From positions 34,374,751 through 34,438,750 of the forward strand of contig CM070622.1 in the NCBI GenBank assembly GCA_036346255.1: a DNA stretch of 64,000 nucleotides, in the 5' to 3' direction. This DNA comes from Ampelocalamus luodianensis (Eukaryota; Streptophyta; Magnoliopsida; Poales; Poaceae). The position numbers were made by a program, and so were the translations under genes. Below are positions 22,405-35,538 of this stretch, piece after piece (the first letter of the stretch is position 1; the number at the start of each line of letters is the position of its first letter). The notes under the pieces were generated by a model, which made no database searches, was not told where the DNA came from, and saw only the letters and a list, made by a program, of their open reading frames with translations.

Positions 22405-23620
22405 TAGGGGTGGTTTTTTTATTACCAAAACCGAATTACCGAACTAAACTGGATTAACCAAAATTGTCAGTTTATTCGATTTTCGGTGGCCGATACATTT
22501 TATTTGGCTCTATTTGGTCTTCGGTATCTGGTTCAGTTTCCAACTATGAGGAATCAAATAGGCCGAATTACCAAACTAATATGCACAACACCTAACCACT
22601 CCTTCCAAGGCCCACTTCGACTTCTATCTAGGCCGAAGCGCCCACCACCCCCTATCATCTCTCATTCGCATCAACCACAACTCACAAGCTAGCACTTCAA
22701 AAATCCAATCCCTAGCCACCACAGGGTAGCAACCATAGTTGCTGAGCTACACCACATGATCTGGGCTGTCACTACGTTGGCCGCCAGTCGCTAGGCCATC
22801 ATCATCGTCGGCTTCCTCACCTGGTCAGGCTCCCACAGTCGAGTTCTTGGCCGAAAGCTTTCAAAGCATGGGCATGGCCATCTTGCCCCTACTCCTAACA
22901 AGGGTCACCTCTTCTCTCCACCACTACTCCTTGCTCTTTTCGTTGATGATTCTTGGATCTATCTCGAAATGCTTCTTGCTTTAGTTCGTCAATTGAGTTT
23001 GTTTGGATTCGATAAAAACCCATCCTTTGTCAAGATTTTCTTCTTTCCTTTGCCAGCATAGGTGACATCGTGTAGCACCATTGTTGTTTGCTGTTCACCG
23101 CCGTTGTGCTATCTAGGCCGCCAAGAACCACCACAAATTTGGTCCTTCTCTACTCGTGCTCCCTTTAGTGTGCTTCTGCTTGCTTGAGACCTCCAGAGCT
23201 CGTTGCTTTTTTTTGTCGTCTCCACCATTAGTAGCAGTGCCACCATCGCTGTTGGTATGCTGTCGTTTAGCCGCTCAGACCATGGGATACTTCTGTAGCA
23301 AGTTCCCCTCAACCACTGCCCACCATCGACCAAGCAGTCACGTGGTTGCTACCCCAAATTAGGTAAGACTGTGTATTTGTGTTCAATCACTTAATGACTT
23401 GAATGTGTATTTGAGTTCAATCACTTGTTGACTTGAATGTGTTGGATTTCTAGCAGTAATGTGTATTTTGCTATACCTAATTTACCAAACCAAATTAATT
23501 TGGTTAATTAGGTTAGGTTTTTTTAGTTTGGTTAATTCAGTGGTCATCTTTCAAAAACTGAAATATTTTTTATTGAATAAACTGACCGATCAAATCGAAG
23601 AAACCGAATGCCCACCCCTA
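22405..23620. mobile_element. hAT-type non-autonomous DNA transposon (1.2 kb)
   Basis: Perfect 9-bp terminal inverted repeats TAGGGGTGG/CCACCCCTA are flanked by a decayed 8-bp duplication (TGAGACGG at 22397-22404, CAGGATGG at 23621-23628). The paralogous empty site near 55300 reads ACGGGACGG once. Both ends carry CGAA/TTCGGTTT subterminal motifs. No transposase ORF is seen. Confidence 0.78.
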
Positions 23621-23628
23621 CAGGATGG

Positions 23629-23757
23629 TGAATTAACCATCCAATCCTAACTCTGAACCTAACCCACTTGTTTGGTTTGGAGAATAAAATGGGTTGGTCC
23701 ATCGCCATGTCATCCCTCATAAGCATAAGCCTAGTAGAAATGAAGGATGGTGTCATC
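23629..23757 (+). repeat. Left copy of the duplicated intergenic segment, part 3
   Basis: AACCCACTTGTTTGGTTTGG and CATAAGCATAAGCCTAGTAG align with about 55306-55410 of the uninterrupted copy. Confidence 0.85.
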
Positions 23758-24632
23758 TAGGCCTGGTAATGGGCTAGGGCCCAGCCCGAGTCCTACCCTA
23801 CACCAAAAATTCTAATAGATAGCCCAACCCCAACCCAGTCCAACCAAATTTATCAGAACCCCAACCTGGCCCATTTCAACCCTTAGGGTTGGCTCGTAGT
23901 TTAGTAATGCAATATGGCCCATGTAGCCTTTTCATGTTGCTTTGTTGATCCATGACTTCATGTGAAGTAAATAGGGAGAACAATTTAGTTCTGAACTAGT
24001 CCTCTAAAAGTAGACACCGAGAACTAGACAGGATTGTGCCGTTAGGGAGACAGGAAGCAAGCAAGTGGTAGAGGGAGATGTGTTGTTGTGGCCATCACCA
24101 GAAGAGCACGCAATCATCAAGGGAGACAAAACAGTTGTTGCAACAACGGTGGTGCCAAGGTCCATTGGACTATGTAGATGGCAATGGTGAGCTCATCCAA
24201 TTTGCCATACTCATCGATGGCGTCCGCAGGGAGGGGCTTAGGAGCATAGGCAAGCAGCACGAGCTAAATTGATGAGGGCTTCATCTCCTCGGTGCTTTGC
24301 CTCAGCAAGTTTGGTCTCAACCACCGCCGTCGTATCTAGCGGTTCCTCCATGGTCTACTCGACTATTCCTGCAACCTCCCTCCCTTGCTTCCACCGCAGC
24401 GTCGCCTCACAAATTGCATCGATGCACCACGCCGGCACTCGGCGGCGAGGACATGTACGTCCACCATGGGTTCTTGTGTATCCATGCCATTTCAATCCTA
24501 ACCCAGCCCTTTTTAAAGCTAGCCCAATTCTATCTAGCCCTTTTTTGGGGTCCATTTTGTCCATCCCGAAGTCAGCCCATACAAGGGCCCATCCCTCTTG
24601 GCCCTTTAAATCCTGGCCCATTACCAGGCCTA
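23758..24632. mobile_element. hAT-type non-autonomous DNA transposon (875 bp)
   Basis: A perfect 17-bp terminal inverted repeat TAGGCCTGGTAATGGGC with 8-bp duplications GTGTCATC (23750-23757) and ATGTCATC (24633-24640). The empty site in the right copy near 55405 has GATGTCATC once. There is no transposase; short GC-rich frames inside are not recognisable. Confidence 0.87.
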
Positions 24633-24744
24633 ATGTCATCCCACCTAATTTGTTTGATGATTTCATGATGGATTAATCTATCATAGGATGAGATGATCCT
24701 CAAACCAAACACCCCATCAAACCTGAAACACCCAACACATGAGA
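24633..24744 (+). repeat. Left copy of the duplicated intergenic segment, part 4
   Basis: TCATGATGGATTAATCTATC...AAACCAAACACCCCATCAAA...GAAACACCCA matches 55405 to about 55505. Homology stops at the inferred Helitron 5' end. Confidence 0.75.
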
Positions 24745-24889
24745 TCGGCGCTCCCTCAGCGCGTCCACAACCTGATTCCCAATTTTTGCCCAATCGCGTG
24801 TAGATGTGTGCTTGACTCGGTTGCCAGCCATCGGATCATGCTGTACGGATCACATTACTCCAGAGGTCTCTGCACAAAAAAAAAAAACC

Positions 24890-25660
24890 CTTCTTCCCCT
24901 TTCCTTTTGGGTTACTCTCAATCTCTCCCTCCCTCCCGGTGACGTCGCCAGTGGGATCTGCCCACACTTCCCTCACCGCCCCCTCCTCCCCTTCGCTTGT
25001 GCCTCCCCCTTCCTCCTTCCTTCCCTGTATCCTTCACTGGGTCGTCGTTGCCGTCCCTACCCTTCATCTCCCCTCTCTTTGTACTCTTCCTCCCTGCCCC
25101 TCTACTTCACCTGGGCGATGTCACCACCACCGTCCTTGGTCAGTTCGGGACAGCCGTGTGCACCTTTTCCCCTCCACCCCCGTACCCTTCCTCTCCCTCC
25201 TCCGCTGCCCTTTCCGTTAGCACCACTACTCCCTTCCTCTTCCTCCCCCACTGCCCCCTTCACTCCCTAGCTACCGCCTCGACACCTCCCCTCCCGTCCA
25301 TCCCCTTGCCTTGCATCCTCCGCCACCGCTCCACCGACGCTCTCATCTTCCCCTCCTCCTCCCGTCCCTTCCTTTATCGTCACTTCTCCCTCCAGCGCCA
25401 CTGCATCCTACCTTTCCCTCCTCCCAAATACCTGCTCCACCATCGCTTTCCTCTTCCCCTTCGCCTCCTGTCCCTTTCTCTGTCGCCGCTCCTCCATCCA
25501 GCGCGGTCGAGTGCCTCTACCTCTCCACCTCCTGTTCACCTCCCTCTCCCTTCTCCGCCTCCCTCCCTCTCCACTCTAGGGTCCGGCGCCGACAAGGACT
25601 AGATCGAGCTCATCTACGGTGAGTTCAAGGATGCCAGGCACAACTAACTCAGCATCTCCA
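24890..25660 (+). other. CT-rich segment with a possible captured exon
   Basis: About 700 bp is strongly pyrimidine-biased (runs of CTCCC and CTTCC), which opens several long frames that mean little. At its right end, near 25585-25660, the translation IELIYGEFKDARHN with SISTTMKDMPN and stops nearby looks like a decayed protein exon of unknown family. Transcript-leader-like CT richness plus an exon piece would suit a captured gene start. I cannot name it. Confidence 0.3.
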
Positions 25661-27803
25661 CCACCATGAAGGACATGCCCAACATGAATACACAAGGTCT
25701 TGATTGCTCTTCCCATCCGCCTTATCCTTATTGCTTTAGTGTGGCAAATGGATGTTTTTACAATTGGTGCATGTGGCTGCTTTGCTGGATTTAGGCATCT
25801 ACATGAACAAAAGGCCTAGCCCTAGATTGGTGCATGCTCTCCTCGATCCGTTACGACTTTGAAGACGTTGCCTTAGCATCGCTGCTGCCATGAACAAAGC
25901 TCACAAATTCTGTTTAGTAACATATTTTGCAACATATTTATCTTGCAATAACTCATTGAAAATGTTACAAGTTAGATATCGGGCCCGAATTCAGTAGTCC
26001 TTAAAATTGTGCTTTTGGTTAAGTATGGTACAATCCACGGTGTTTGTGTATTATAATCCAGTGAGTTCTTAACCTGATATACACAAATACTTTTGGAGTG
26101 GCAACAAGTAGAGCTAGATCTTTAGAGTTGCAAATCATATATAGAAGTAGCAACTTTGGAATGACACCCAACTAAATTATCTCTTATATAATAGTTCATA
26201 GATCAAGGCAAATTTATGCAATCTTGGACCTCCAATCTTTCATATTCATTTATCATGTTCTAACTGACGAAATCAGGCTTTCCATAGACTCAAAAGTTAC
26301 ACTAGATAACTATGATTATCTCAAAATGTGAACTAAAAAAAATCTATCTTAGAATCCTCTTCAGTTAGACATATGTGTAGACATATCCAAGGTTTGCATG
26401 TTGCTTTACATTTTGCTTGTGCTCATTAATATATTATAACCAAGGACCCCACTATCATCCTTGCTCATTATGTATATCAGTGTTATATTTTGGTATTCCT
26501 AGCTTACTGGCATTGTTCACCAAAATAGAGCGGACCACAACATGTAAGACCATATTGTCAATAGTTACACATATGTGTACACATATCCAAGGTTTGCATG
26601 TTGCTTTACATTTTGTTTGTGCTCATTAATATATGATAACCAAGGACCACACTATCATCGTTGCACATTATGTATATTGGTGTTATATTTTGGTATTCCA
26701 AGCCTGCTGGCATTGTTCACCAAAATAGAGCCATCTTTAACTTGCTGTCACCATGTTCACTGCTAGAATATATCCAAAATAATGGTTTATGTCACTTTAA
26801 CTTCATGTGTATGACATGCCATCTTCGGGTCCAAATGACTATATCTATCTATTACATTTGAAGTATATATGGTGTAACAAGAGAAGTTCTCATTATGGAT
26901 TTTTGGGTAAGTTTTTTTTACTTAAAGAATTCTTCCTATGAAGGAAGGAATATGAAATGAATGGGTCATGGTTGGTACAATGGTTCTTGCAGTTTCACTA
27001 TGTATTTTTTGGGTAAGATTTTTTTACTTAAGAATTCTTCATATGAGGTAACTTGCAATCTATACACTTTGGTTTATGTTTATTTTGCTTCGTTGCTTGT
27101 TGGATTTTTCATGAGTTGTACGTACGTGCTTCTCTTATTGTGTTACAGTGTTCTATGAAAGGAGACACATAATATACACTGAACAAGTTTTTTATGGCCG
27201 ATGCCTACTGACTTGGTGGTTGTAGTGAATTATCATCTCTGCATCGCAGAAACTTGTTCCCTCTAGCATTTTCCTCTGAAGGCACCTTTATCAATCTGAA
27301 ATAAGTGAAGTGTTCCAATTACAACTGTCGAGATGTTTAAACTTTTCTATTGGCAAAAGGTTCAACATGATTTATAGAATTCAGATTTATGAAATAACAC
27401 CTTATTCATTGATTGCACCTTGTTTATATTTGCACACAAGCAAAGATTTAAGCAATAGTAACTAAAAAAGAGACCCGCCAAGTTCTCTTTCTTATGACAT
27501 CATTGGTCTAACTATTGTTACGCTTCTTTCCAATGCATACTATTATGTGCTGCATTGCTTCCAAAATCTTTCTGCTTGGCTATCAACATATACTACAAAT
27601 TTTAGTACATGTTGTCTTAAGATGTAGTATGGTGACAAGATCAGAAGTAGTATAGTAAAACGTCAAGAGAAGTGCTTCAGAGTGCTAAAAGTGCAACCTA
27701 ACTTAGGAGTCATTCCTATGTTGCTATTAACCTCATTTTTTTTGCATCTTTTGAGAAATCAACAGAAATGTGTACTTCTTTGTGTATTGGTCAAAATGCA
27801 GCC
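25661..27803. other. Probable Helitron interior, no gene recognised
   Basis: AT-rich non-coding sequence with a 200-bp tandem duplication (26363-26762). A second small duplication is built on TTTTGGGTAAGTTTTTTT / ACTTAAAGAATTCTTC (about 26900-26935 and 27005-27035). Confidence 0.4.
26363..26762. repeat. Two-unit 200-bp tandem duplication
   Basis: Units start near 26363 and 26563, and matching positions such as CCAAGGTTTGCATG are exactly 200 bases apart. Identity is high, with point changes. No ORF is conserved. Confidence 0.85.
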
Positions 27804-29011
27804 TGTCACATCCTCATTTTAATAAAAAGGAGTATTATGTTTCTCATGAGCATGCATTGTGTTTTTCAAGCATTTGTATAATTTATTGCACTTGAAAAAT
27901 CTTATTCAAAGTTTAAACCAACACTTCAAAAGAAACTTCCAAAAGAAAACTTAAATAAAAACATATGATAATCCTCTGGAAATAATTTATTATAATACTA
28001 TAATATTTATCATGAATTAATATAATTTTTCCCAAATTGGAACCCTTTTCAACCCCAGAAAATTCAAACTCAAATCAATAACCCACTCTAGGTTTGAATT
28101 TGAATTATACAAATTAAAACATGAACAGTGAGGTTTAAGATTTTATTTGAGTAATAGACCTTCCCAAGAACCCCTCTGATTAATTTCATATTTTTAGGAT
28201 TTTATTTGTTATTTTTAGTGGCCTGGTCAAAGTAGGGTTTTGATTTTAAATATCAGTCAAACTCTACACTGTTCGTTTGATCGAATCCAACCACTGTTGA
28301 CTCGGTCGAACCAAACCAACTAGTTGCACTGGTTTCAACCACCTCGGCGCGCACGCTTGAGCCATCGACGAGATAGGCCCATTCGCCGCTTGCTTCTTCC
28401 TCCTCCCGTTTGCGACGAGCACGAGCGCCACGCCTTTGCCGAGCCCCGCACAATGCCAATCCACACCGTGAATCCGCCGCATGCATCCACCACTCCAGAG
28501 CCTTCTCTGCTTGACGCTGCTCCCATCTCCATCATTCTCCCAGGTAAAAACCCCTCCAAAGCCTAGAATTTCCTCACTTCTCCTCTTTTCTGCCGAGGAG
28601 AAGGAGACTCGCATCTGCTCAGTTCTTCGGTAAGATCCTCACCTTCGTGTCCTCTCGACTCTACATCCAATGCCGTTTCCACTTTAGCTAATCTCAGCCC
28701 GTGTCATTGCTTGTAGCTCTTAGTTCATCTTCGTGCTCTTGGCAGTTCGAGAGCACGCACCCGAAGACATCCCCGTGTCATTCCTCACCTCCAGGAGGTA
28801 TGGTCCTCAATCTTCCACGTCATCTCATGTCATTTAGTATGACATTGAAAACCCCTAAACCTATTTGGGCAATGCACGATAGGAACTCGTGAATTTGGAG
28901 ATCTGCCCATTTTTGACCAAAGAACATCTCTTCGTCTCCCACTTCGATTTGGTAAGGCTTTTTCCAATTATTTTCATACACATCGTACCATTAGCATCCT
29001 CGAGCCATCTT
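27804..29011 (+). repeat. LTR-A, first segment (start TGTCACATCC)
   Basis: The segment starts TGTCACATCCTC, a common Gypsy LTR opening, and includes a GC-rich block (28300-28500). It is interrupted at 29012 by the next element. The segment is inferred to continue at 39831 and 48239. CAGCC precedes it at 27799-27803 and TAGCC follows 52026, which may be a decayed duplication bounding the whole nest. Confidence 0.55.
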
Positions 29012-31457
29012 TGTAATACCCCAAATATCAATTGGAGAAAATATTATTCGGGAGAGGGAAATTTATTCAATATCGATTGTAACAAAGTTTAGAGATGGAA
29101 TTAAGTTCAAAATTCAGAATTTTAGGAGAGGAATGGGCCGCCAACCCATATTCGAGAGGAGAGGAGCCGGCCTTAGTGGCCCAAGGCCCATGAGTGGTCT
29201 GGCAGCCCATTAGAAGGCAAGGGAGGGGAGGGGACCAAACCCTAGCCACCCTTGCTACAGTAGCCGCCGCGCTACAGTAGCCGTGCTACAGTAGCGACAC
29301 GCTACCATGCTCCGCCTCCTGCTGCTCCTCCTCTCCTTGGCGCCATCCTCCCTACTGCTGGCCATCGGGAAGAAGAGAGGAGAAGGGAAGGGAAGAAGAA
29401 GAAAGGTGGGGGTGATCTTCGTGAGGAGTTCCAGCGTCATTCTTGTGGTCTCCAAGGGTAACGATCGTCGTTTATGTTGTTGGATTAATCGTAGAGGTGA
29501 ACTTGATTAGGATTGATCGGATCAAGTTCTGTCTGCTGAAGATTCAGTTCTGTCCAGTGTCTTGCGCGGCCTCTTTCGTGTTCTTAAAGGCAGAATTAGG
29601 AAATTTTATCACCTAGAGTTATTTAGATATTGTTCTTAGCTTTCGGTGGCCGCCAAGAACACCTGATTCCAACGTACGGATCAAAAGTTATGATTGTTTT
29701 AGTTTCTGCTGTCCAGAATTCTGACGAGAATTAGCAGTCACTGTAATTGTTAAATTATGAATTAGATAGAAGATGATTCAGAAGTCTTGCCCATAACGAA
29801 TTTTGTACGTGATCTCATTAGCTTTCAGGATTGATAAAGAACGCCCTATTTGGATTTGTAGAACAAAAGTTATTTATATTTCAATGTGACTGTCCACATT
29901 GTATGTCAGTTTCTATAATTAGTTTTGACCTGTGTGCCACTTTTTGTTAAAGGCAAAATATGAATGTCATGCCAACTAGGTTATTGTAGGTAATTTTATA
30001 AACTTTCAATATTGTTAAAGAACACTCTAATCGGAATTGTAGAATGAAAGTTATGATCTTTTTAGTGTTGCTGTCTTTTTCATCTAGGCAGTTTGTGTTC
30101 TATAATTTCATCTATCAATTAGCAAATTAAATTGGCCGAATTGGGTTACCTTGTCAACTAGAGTATTGTAGATATGTCAGTTAAGAATCCATAGAAACTG
30201 GGCTCACCTCATTCCGAGTTCCAGATCAATAGATATGATTTTTACTGTACTGCTGTCCAGTTTCGGTTTGTGCCTGAGTAGTCAATTTTCAGATTAGAGT
30301 TTCTAGTTGAATCTTGAGTCACCGGGGAAACGTTGTAGAACGGTGTCGAGAAGTGTTGTGTGCAATGTGTTCTTATTTAAATTACTTAACTGTTTAGGCA
30401 GCGAGGCTACGGGTTTGGGAGCATCATCGTTGCCTGCTAACGTGTCGCATCGCGGAAGGCAAGTACTTTGCTAATATTAATGCTTGTGATTGATGAATGC
30501 TTAAATGTTCACGTTGTGGTATCTTATGATACATGAGAAGGTGAAAAGTCTATGTTCGTTCATATGTGTTGATTCCATGTTTCGAGATGATGTCTTTCAT
30601 TGTTCAAATTTCATTCCATGCATCCATAACTCATGTTTCCTCCACGGGAGTGGATTGTAAGTCCCACCATTCCAATGTGGGCAGATTTGGACATTGTCAT
30701 GTCCTGTCCACGGGAGTGGATAGAAAGACCCATCAATTCCAAAGTATGGGCATATAAGACCCATCAATTCCAAAGTATGGGCGATTTGGACACTGTATGA
30801 AACGTTCTTCATACGGGACTTGGATCCCCGCACTTTTGTTAAGGTGCGGGCTTAAGTGAACACCGACGGGTGTGTCACTAGCTATACCGGTATAAGCACG
30901 TGTGCAGTCCTTCCTTTGATTACTTCCATTCATCTCATGCATTCATAAATATTCATGTGCTGTATGTTCAGAAACTGTGAAGAGGTGATCTTGTTCATAT
31001 TGGAGGTTTGTTCTTATATTCAATGTACTTGCTGAGTCTTGGACTCACTCTTGCTTTGTTTATTTTTTTAGGTGACCATTGATGAAGTTTCTCTTGGGAG
31101 GGAGTAGACACGCACTACTCAAATATATTTCACTCTACACTAGATTCAATAACAGAATTGTTATTGTCTTTCATTCGTTATTTGTTGGATTGTAATAACT
31201 AAACTTAGACATGGATGGTAACTTCCTTTCGAGGAGTTTGTTTAAATAATTGTTTATGTTCATTGATCCTTCGTTGTTCATTGATCATTCGTTGATAGGT
31301 TTATCTTAGTGGAGCCATTATTACATTCCTGTTATGTTCCAACTGATGTTGATCTGTTTAGCTTAGTTGATGAATTATTGTCAAAGTTATTCCACTGTAT
31401 AATATTATGTTAGGTCTTTAGGTAGCATTTTGGCTTTCGAATAGCCAGGGTGTTACA
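29012..31457 (+). repeat. 5' LTR (2446 bp)
   Basis: Contains GCTACAGTAGC repeats near 29255-29300. Four degenerate units spaced about 180 bp follow (TTATGATT...TGCTGTCC near 29690, 29868, 30048 and 30228). After those come paired CCACGGGAGTGGAT and ACCCATCAATTCC repeats near 30650-30780. Confidence 0.93.
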
Positions 31458-33207
31458 GTTGGTTGCAACCATTAGAACCTAAGGAGATTTGTGATCCAAG
31501 ATCCTTTGTCCAATTCGGGTGGAACATTAGAACTTTTGAAAGGATGAGAATCTTGATTAATGTATTAGAGTGTCGCGATTGAGTACCTTGTACGGTTGTG
31601 CAGTTGAAATATGATGGCGTTGTAATGAGAGTATTATTAGCGAAGTAATCTGATCGATAAAGCGATTAATGAGATAGCTGAGATTGTTGGGTTATTGTCA
31701 AAAATGACTTGGACGTAGTAAGTAACTCTCTAATAGCTTGAATCTTTATAAAGATAATTGGGTCGAGGAAATGTTTTCGTGTTGATGTTAATGCGCGAGT
31801 ATGTTTGGATTGTGATAATTTTAGGGATTTAAACTGAGGTTTTCTCTATCTTCTTCTATATGAGAAGTTTGTTGTAGGGGTCTTAGAGGTTAAAAATCTG
31901 GGCTTTGCATCTTTATGCTAGAACTTTGGTCGCCCAATGATTTGTGTATAGTGGAAGTAGAATAAGGATGGATTCCGAATAGTAGGATGTTCATTGATAG
32001 AACCCTTGATGAATTATATGAATATGTGTGCTGAGGATTCCGAGTTGTTTATTAATAAAAGATTGAGGTGATGTGAATGCATGTGAGACCTATTTTGAGA
32101 TGCATTGTGAGTCATCTGTCAAATTAATTTCATGCAGGAGTTGTTGAGAGAAAGTTTACAGGAGTCGATAGAGCCTCTATACTGGTGTGGGTGATGTATT
32201 TCGGCTTGAGCATAGCGTTGAGAATGCCAAGTTAAGAGAGATGAGTTACTGTGGTATGCGATGAATTGGAATTCCAAAGTTTGAGAGAAATTTAATTCCT
32301 AAAAGAGAAACTAAGAAATTGATGCTTCCTCGATTAGTGACACGTTTTCTTGATTCTTGTTTGAGCCATGTGTTTATGACGGATGTATTTCGCAAGTTGA
32401 GCTCGACATTTATGTTGACATGTGTGGTTCTTATCGGTTGAGAAAGAATAAAAGAAATTTATGGTTTGGGCATTCAAGTGATCTCTCCTTTGGCTTTCGT
32501 GACGTTTATTCGCAAACTGCCACTTGGAAAGTGGAAAGGTTTTCGTGATGAATTTTCGCTTCTGGATTTGACTCTTTTAGTACCGAGTTCGTAACGCAGG
32601 GTTGCGATGTGAATCCTTCATTGTCAGATAGGTTTTGTCGGTAAAAGAGTTTGTTTAAAGAGATTTCGGTTGTGTGTTCCTGGATAAAGTAGGTGATCCT
32701 TGTTACGGTGAAGAGTTCGATTGAGAGGTGGAACAAGAGCTCCGTGTTCTATGTGCATGTTGTGTGGTTCGATACCAATGGGGAAGTTAGCCCAAGGTAC
32801 ATTGGGTTGTTTACGCTGGTTGGCGTATCGCTAGGACCGTTTCGGGTCCCTACGCAGTGAACGCAACTTTTGGTATGTTCTGGTGCCGAGAGGGCACCTG
32901 GGTGATCCGGAGTTTGAATATTCGTTAACGTTGTGGACCATCGAGTAAGATCTTACCTTCGAGTCTCTTCCGATGAGTATACCTAGAAACGTCGGGACTA
33001 GTGTTAGGTCAGACGTCGTTTTACGTCTTTGTGTTGTGGTTTCATTAGCTCGAGAGATAGGCCACTTGGTAGTTGGAGTTTCGTATGCACGAACAATATT
33101 CGGATTTGTTCACAACGGGTACGTGTTTGTCGAGTGTTCTTTCGATGTGATTTTCTTTCGGGAATGTCGGTGAGTAGATTCGGGACGAATCACATTAAGG
33201 GGTAGAA
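31458..33207 (+). other. Internal region of the 29-40 kb element
   Basis: 1750 bp follows the LTR, starting TTGGTTGCAACC, which may include the primer-binding site. It has no ORF above about 75 codons and no motif I can tie to gag or pol. Some stretches look like badly decayed coding sequence. The region ends in the polypurine tract. Confidence 0.6.
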
Positions 33208-34164
33208 TGTAATACCCCAAATATCAATTGGAGAAAATATTATTCGGAGAGGAAATTTATTCAATATCGATTGTAACAAAGTTTAGAGATGGAATTAAGT
33301 TCAAAATTCAGAATTTTAGGAGAGGAATGGGCCGCCAACCCATATTCGAGAGGAGAGGAGCGGCCTTAGTGGCCCAAGGCCCATGAGTGGTCTGCGACCC
33401 ATTAGAAGGCAAGGGAGGAGGGGACCAAACCCTAGCCACCCTTGCTACAGTAGCCGCCGCGCTACGATGGCAGTGCTCTGATGGCGACACGCTACCATGC
33501 TCCGCCTCCTGCTGCTCCTCCTCTCCTTGGCGCCATCCTCCCTCTGCTGGCCATCGGGAAGAAGAGAGGAGAAGGGAAGGAAGAAGAAGAAAGGTGGGGT
33601 GATCTTCGTGAGGAGTTCCAGCGTCATTCTTGTGGTCTCCAAGGGTAACGATCGTCGTTTATGTTGTTGGATTAATCGTAGAGGTGAACTTGATTAGGAT
33701 TGATCGGATCAAGTTCTGTCTGCTGAAGATTCAGTTCTGTCCGGTGTCTTGCGCGCCTCTTTCGTGTTCTTAAAGGCAGAATTAGGAAATTTGATCACCT
33801 AGAGTTATTTAGATATTGTTCTTAGCTTTCGGTGGCGCCAAGAACACCTGATTCCAACGTCGGATCAAAATTTATGATTGTTTTAGTTTCTGCTGTGCAG
33901 AATTCGACGAGAATTAGCAACACTGTAATTGTTAAATTATGAATTAGATAGAAGATGATTCAGAAGTCTTGCCCATAACGACTTTTGTACGTGATCTCAT
34001 TAGCTTTCAGGATTGATAAAGAACGCCTATTTGGATTTGTAGAACAAAAGTTATTTATATTTCAATGTGACTGTCCAGATTGTATGTCGGTTTCTATAAT
34101 TAGTTTTGACCTGTGTGCCACTTTTTGTTAAAGGCAAAATATGAATGTCATGCCAACTAGGTTA
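33208..34164 (+). repeat. 3' LTR, first segment
   Basis: Matches 29012 to about 29994 but with many single-base deletions in G/C runs. It stops at GGTTA before TCTTACCTATTATTAAG. Confidence 0.92.
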
Positions 34165-35538
34165 TCTTACCTATTATTAAGCCGGAAGGAATTGGAGGCC
34201 TCTCCTTCGTTCCGTACATTAAGTCCTCGTATCACAGCTTCGCGCGCATCCCCTTTTTTCCTGTTCGCGCCCTCGACGGTATGCACGGGAATGCCTAGCC
34301 GGTCTCCCGGTCGTTTGGCTCATTTGTCAATTATCGCGCGGTGATTGCGGTCTCGCCGTTCCATCTCGCTGGTCTTCAGGCATTAATTGCTAGAGCTGTT
34401 TGCTGATGCCAGCGTTTCTTCACTTCCCAGTCTCTATCTCGATCTCCGCCTCGCGACTGGGTTCTTCCCCTCCCAATCTCCGTCTCTATCTACGCCCCTC
34501 ACGCCGGTGGCTTCCCCTCCCAATCTCTAGCTCAGAAAGGAACAAGGGGCTGCGGATCTCCAGCGGAGGGTAGGTTGTCACGGCCACTGTGTTGGATCGG
34601 TGTTTACTTGTGCCTGCTGTTCTGTTTTCTGGGTGGTCCTGATATTTCTGTGTTTGTTCATGTGCGGAGGACCCAAACGAAGGACATGTTGTCCGAGATG
34701 ACAGTGCAGATCGCCAGCGAGGGCATCGACCGCTAGCACTTCGTCTCTGAGGTAAGCTTTGGGTTCCTTTCGCTGCTTATTCTTGGTTTCTTGTCTGCTT
34801 TGCCTGTGCTTTTGTTAAAATTGATTTTCTGGGTTCTCGATCTTTTTCGAGTCCTTCTGTCTGAGAGAACCGGTGTGACAATAATGATCGACCAGTTCGT
34901 TAGTCTTTGAGAGCGAGTTTGCTCGGGTTCAGCGTTTTAGGATACTCCGGTGTCTCTTTTTATGTTCGGTCTATGTTGAAGGTCCAAAAGGTAATTTCCG
35001 ATTGCCTTATGCTCCATCCGTCTATCATTGGTCGTGCAAAAAAAGTAGATATCGATATAACTGGGATTGTCTCTTCGTTGATAAACTACTTCAGCCTCAG
35101 TGTCCTGTGGATCAACAGCCACAGATGTTCTAACCATATAAAAATTGTTTTCTTTTGCTGACATTATCTTTGGTTCATGAAAAGAAGTGCCTCATGCATT
35201 AATTTTGCTGCTTTTGTCCCTACTGACAGTAACTTCTTACGGTTTTCGCCTGACAGGTATTCTTGCAGTTTTCAGTTCTTTTTTATTCTTCGGTATTTAC
35301 ATTTCTTGTTTTGCTGTTTTCGGAAACTAGCATGTACATATATGCCTATATGATGAAGCTTTCGGATAGCTACCACATCATAGTTGTTGTGTGTATTTTC
35401 ATCTATGCCAGGTTAGCAGTGCCAAGCGATTCCCTTTTTGCTTTTGCTGACATTATCTTTTGTTCATGAAAAGAAATGTATCATGCACTTCTTTTGCTGC
35501 TGTTGTCCCTACTGACAGCTTCTTGCGATTTTCGCTGG

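Noticed and set aside
24806..25622. Several overlapping 90-200 codon frames
   Set aside because: The CT-rich sequence has few stops in any frame. The translations are Ser/Pro/Leu low-complexity without a domain.
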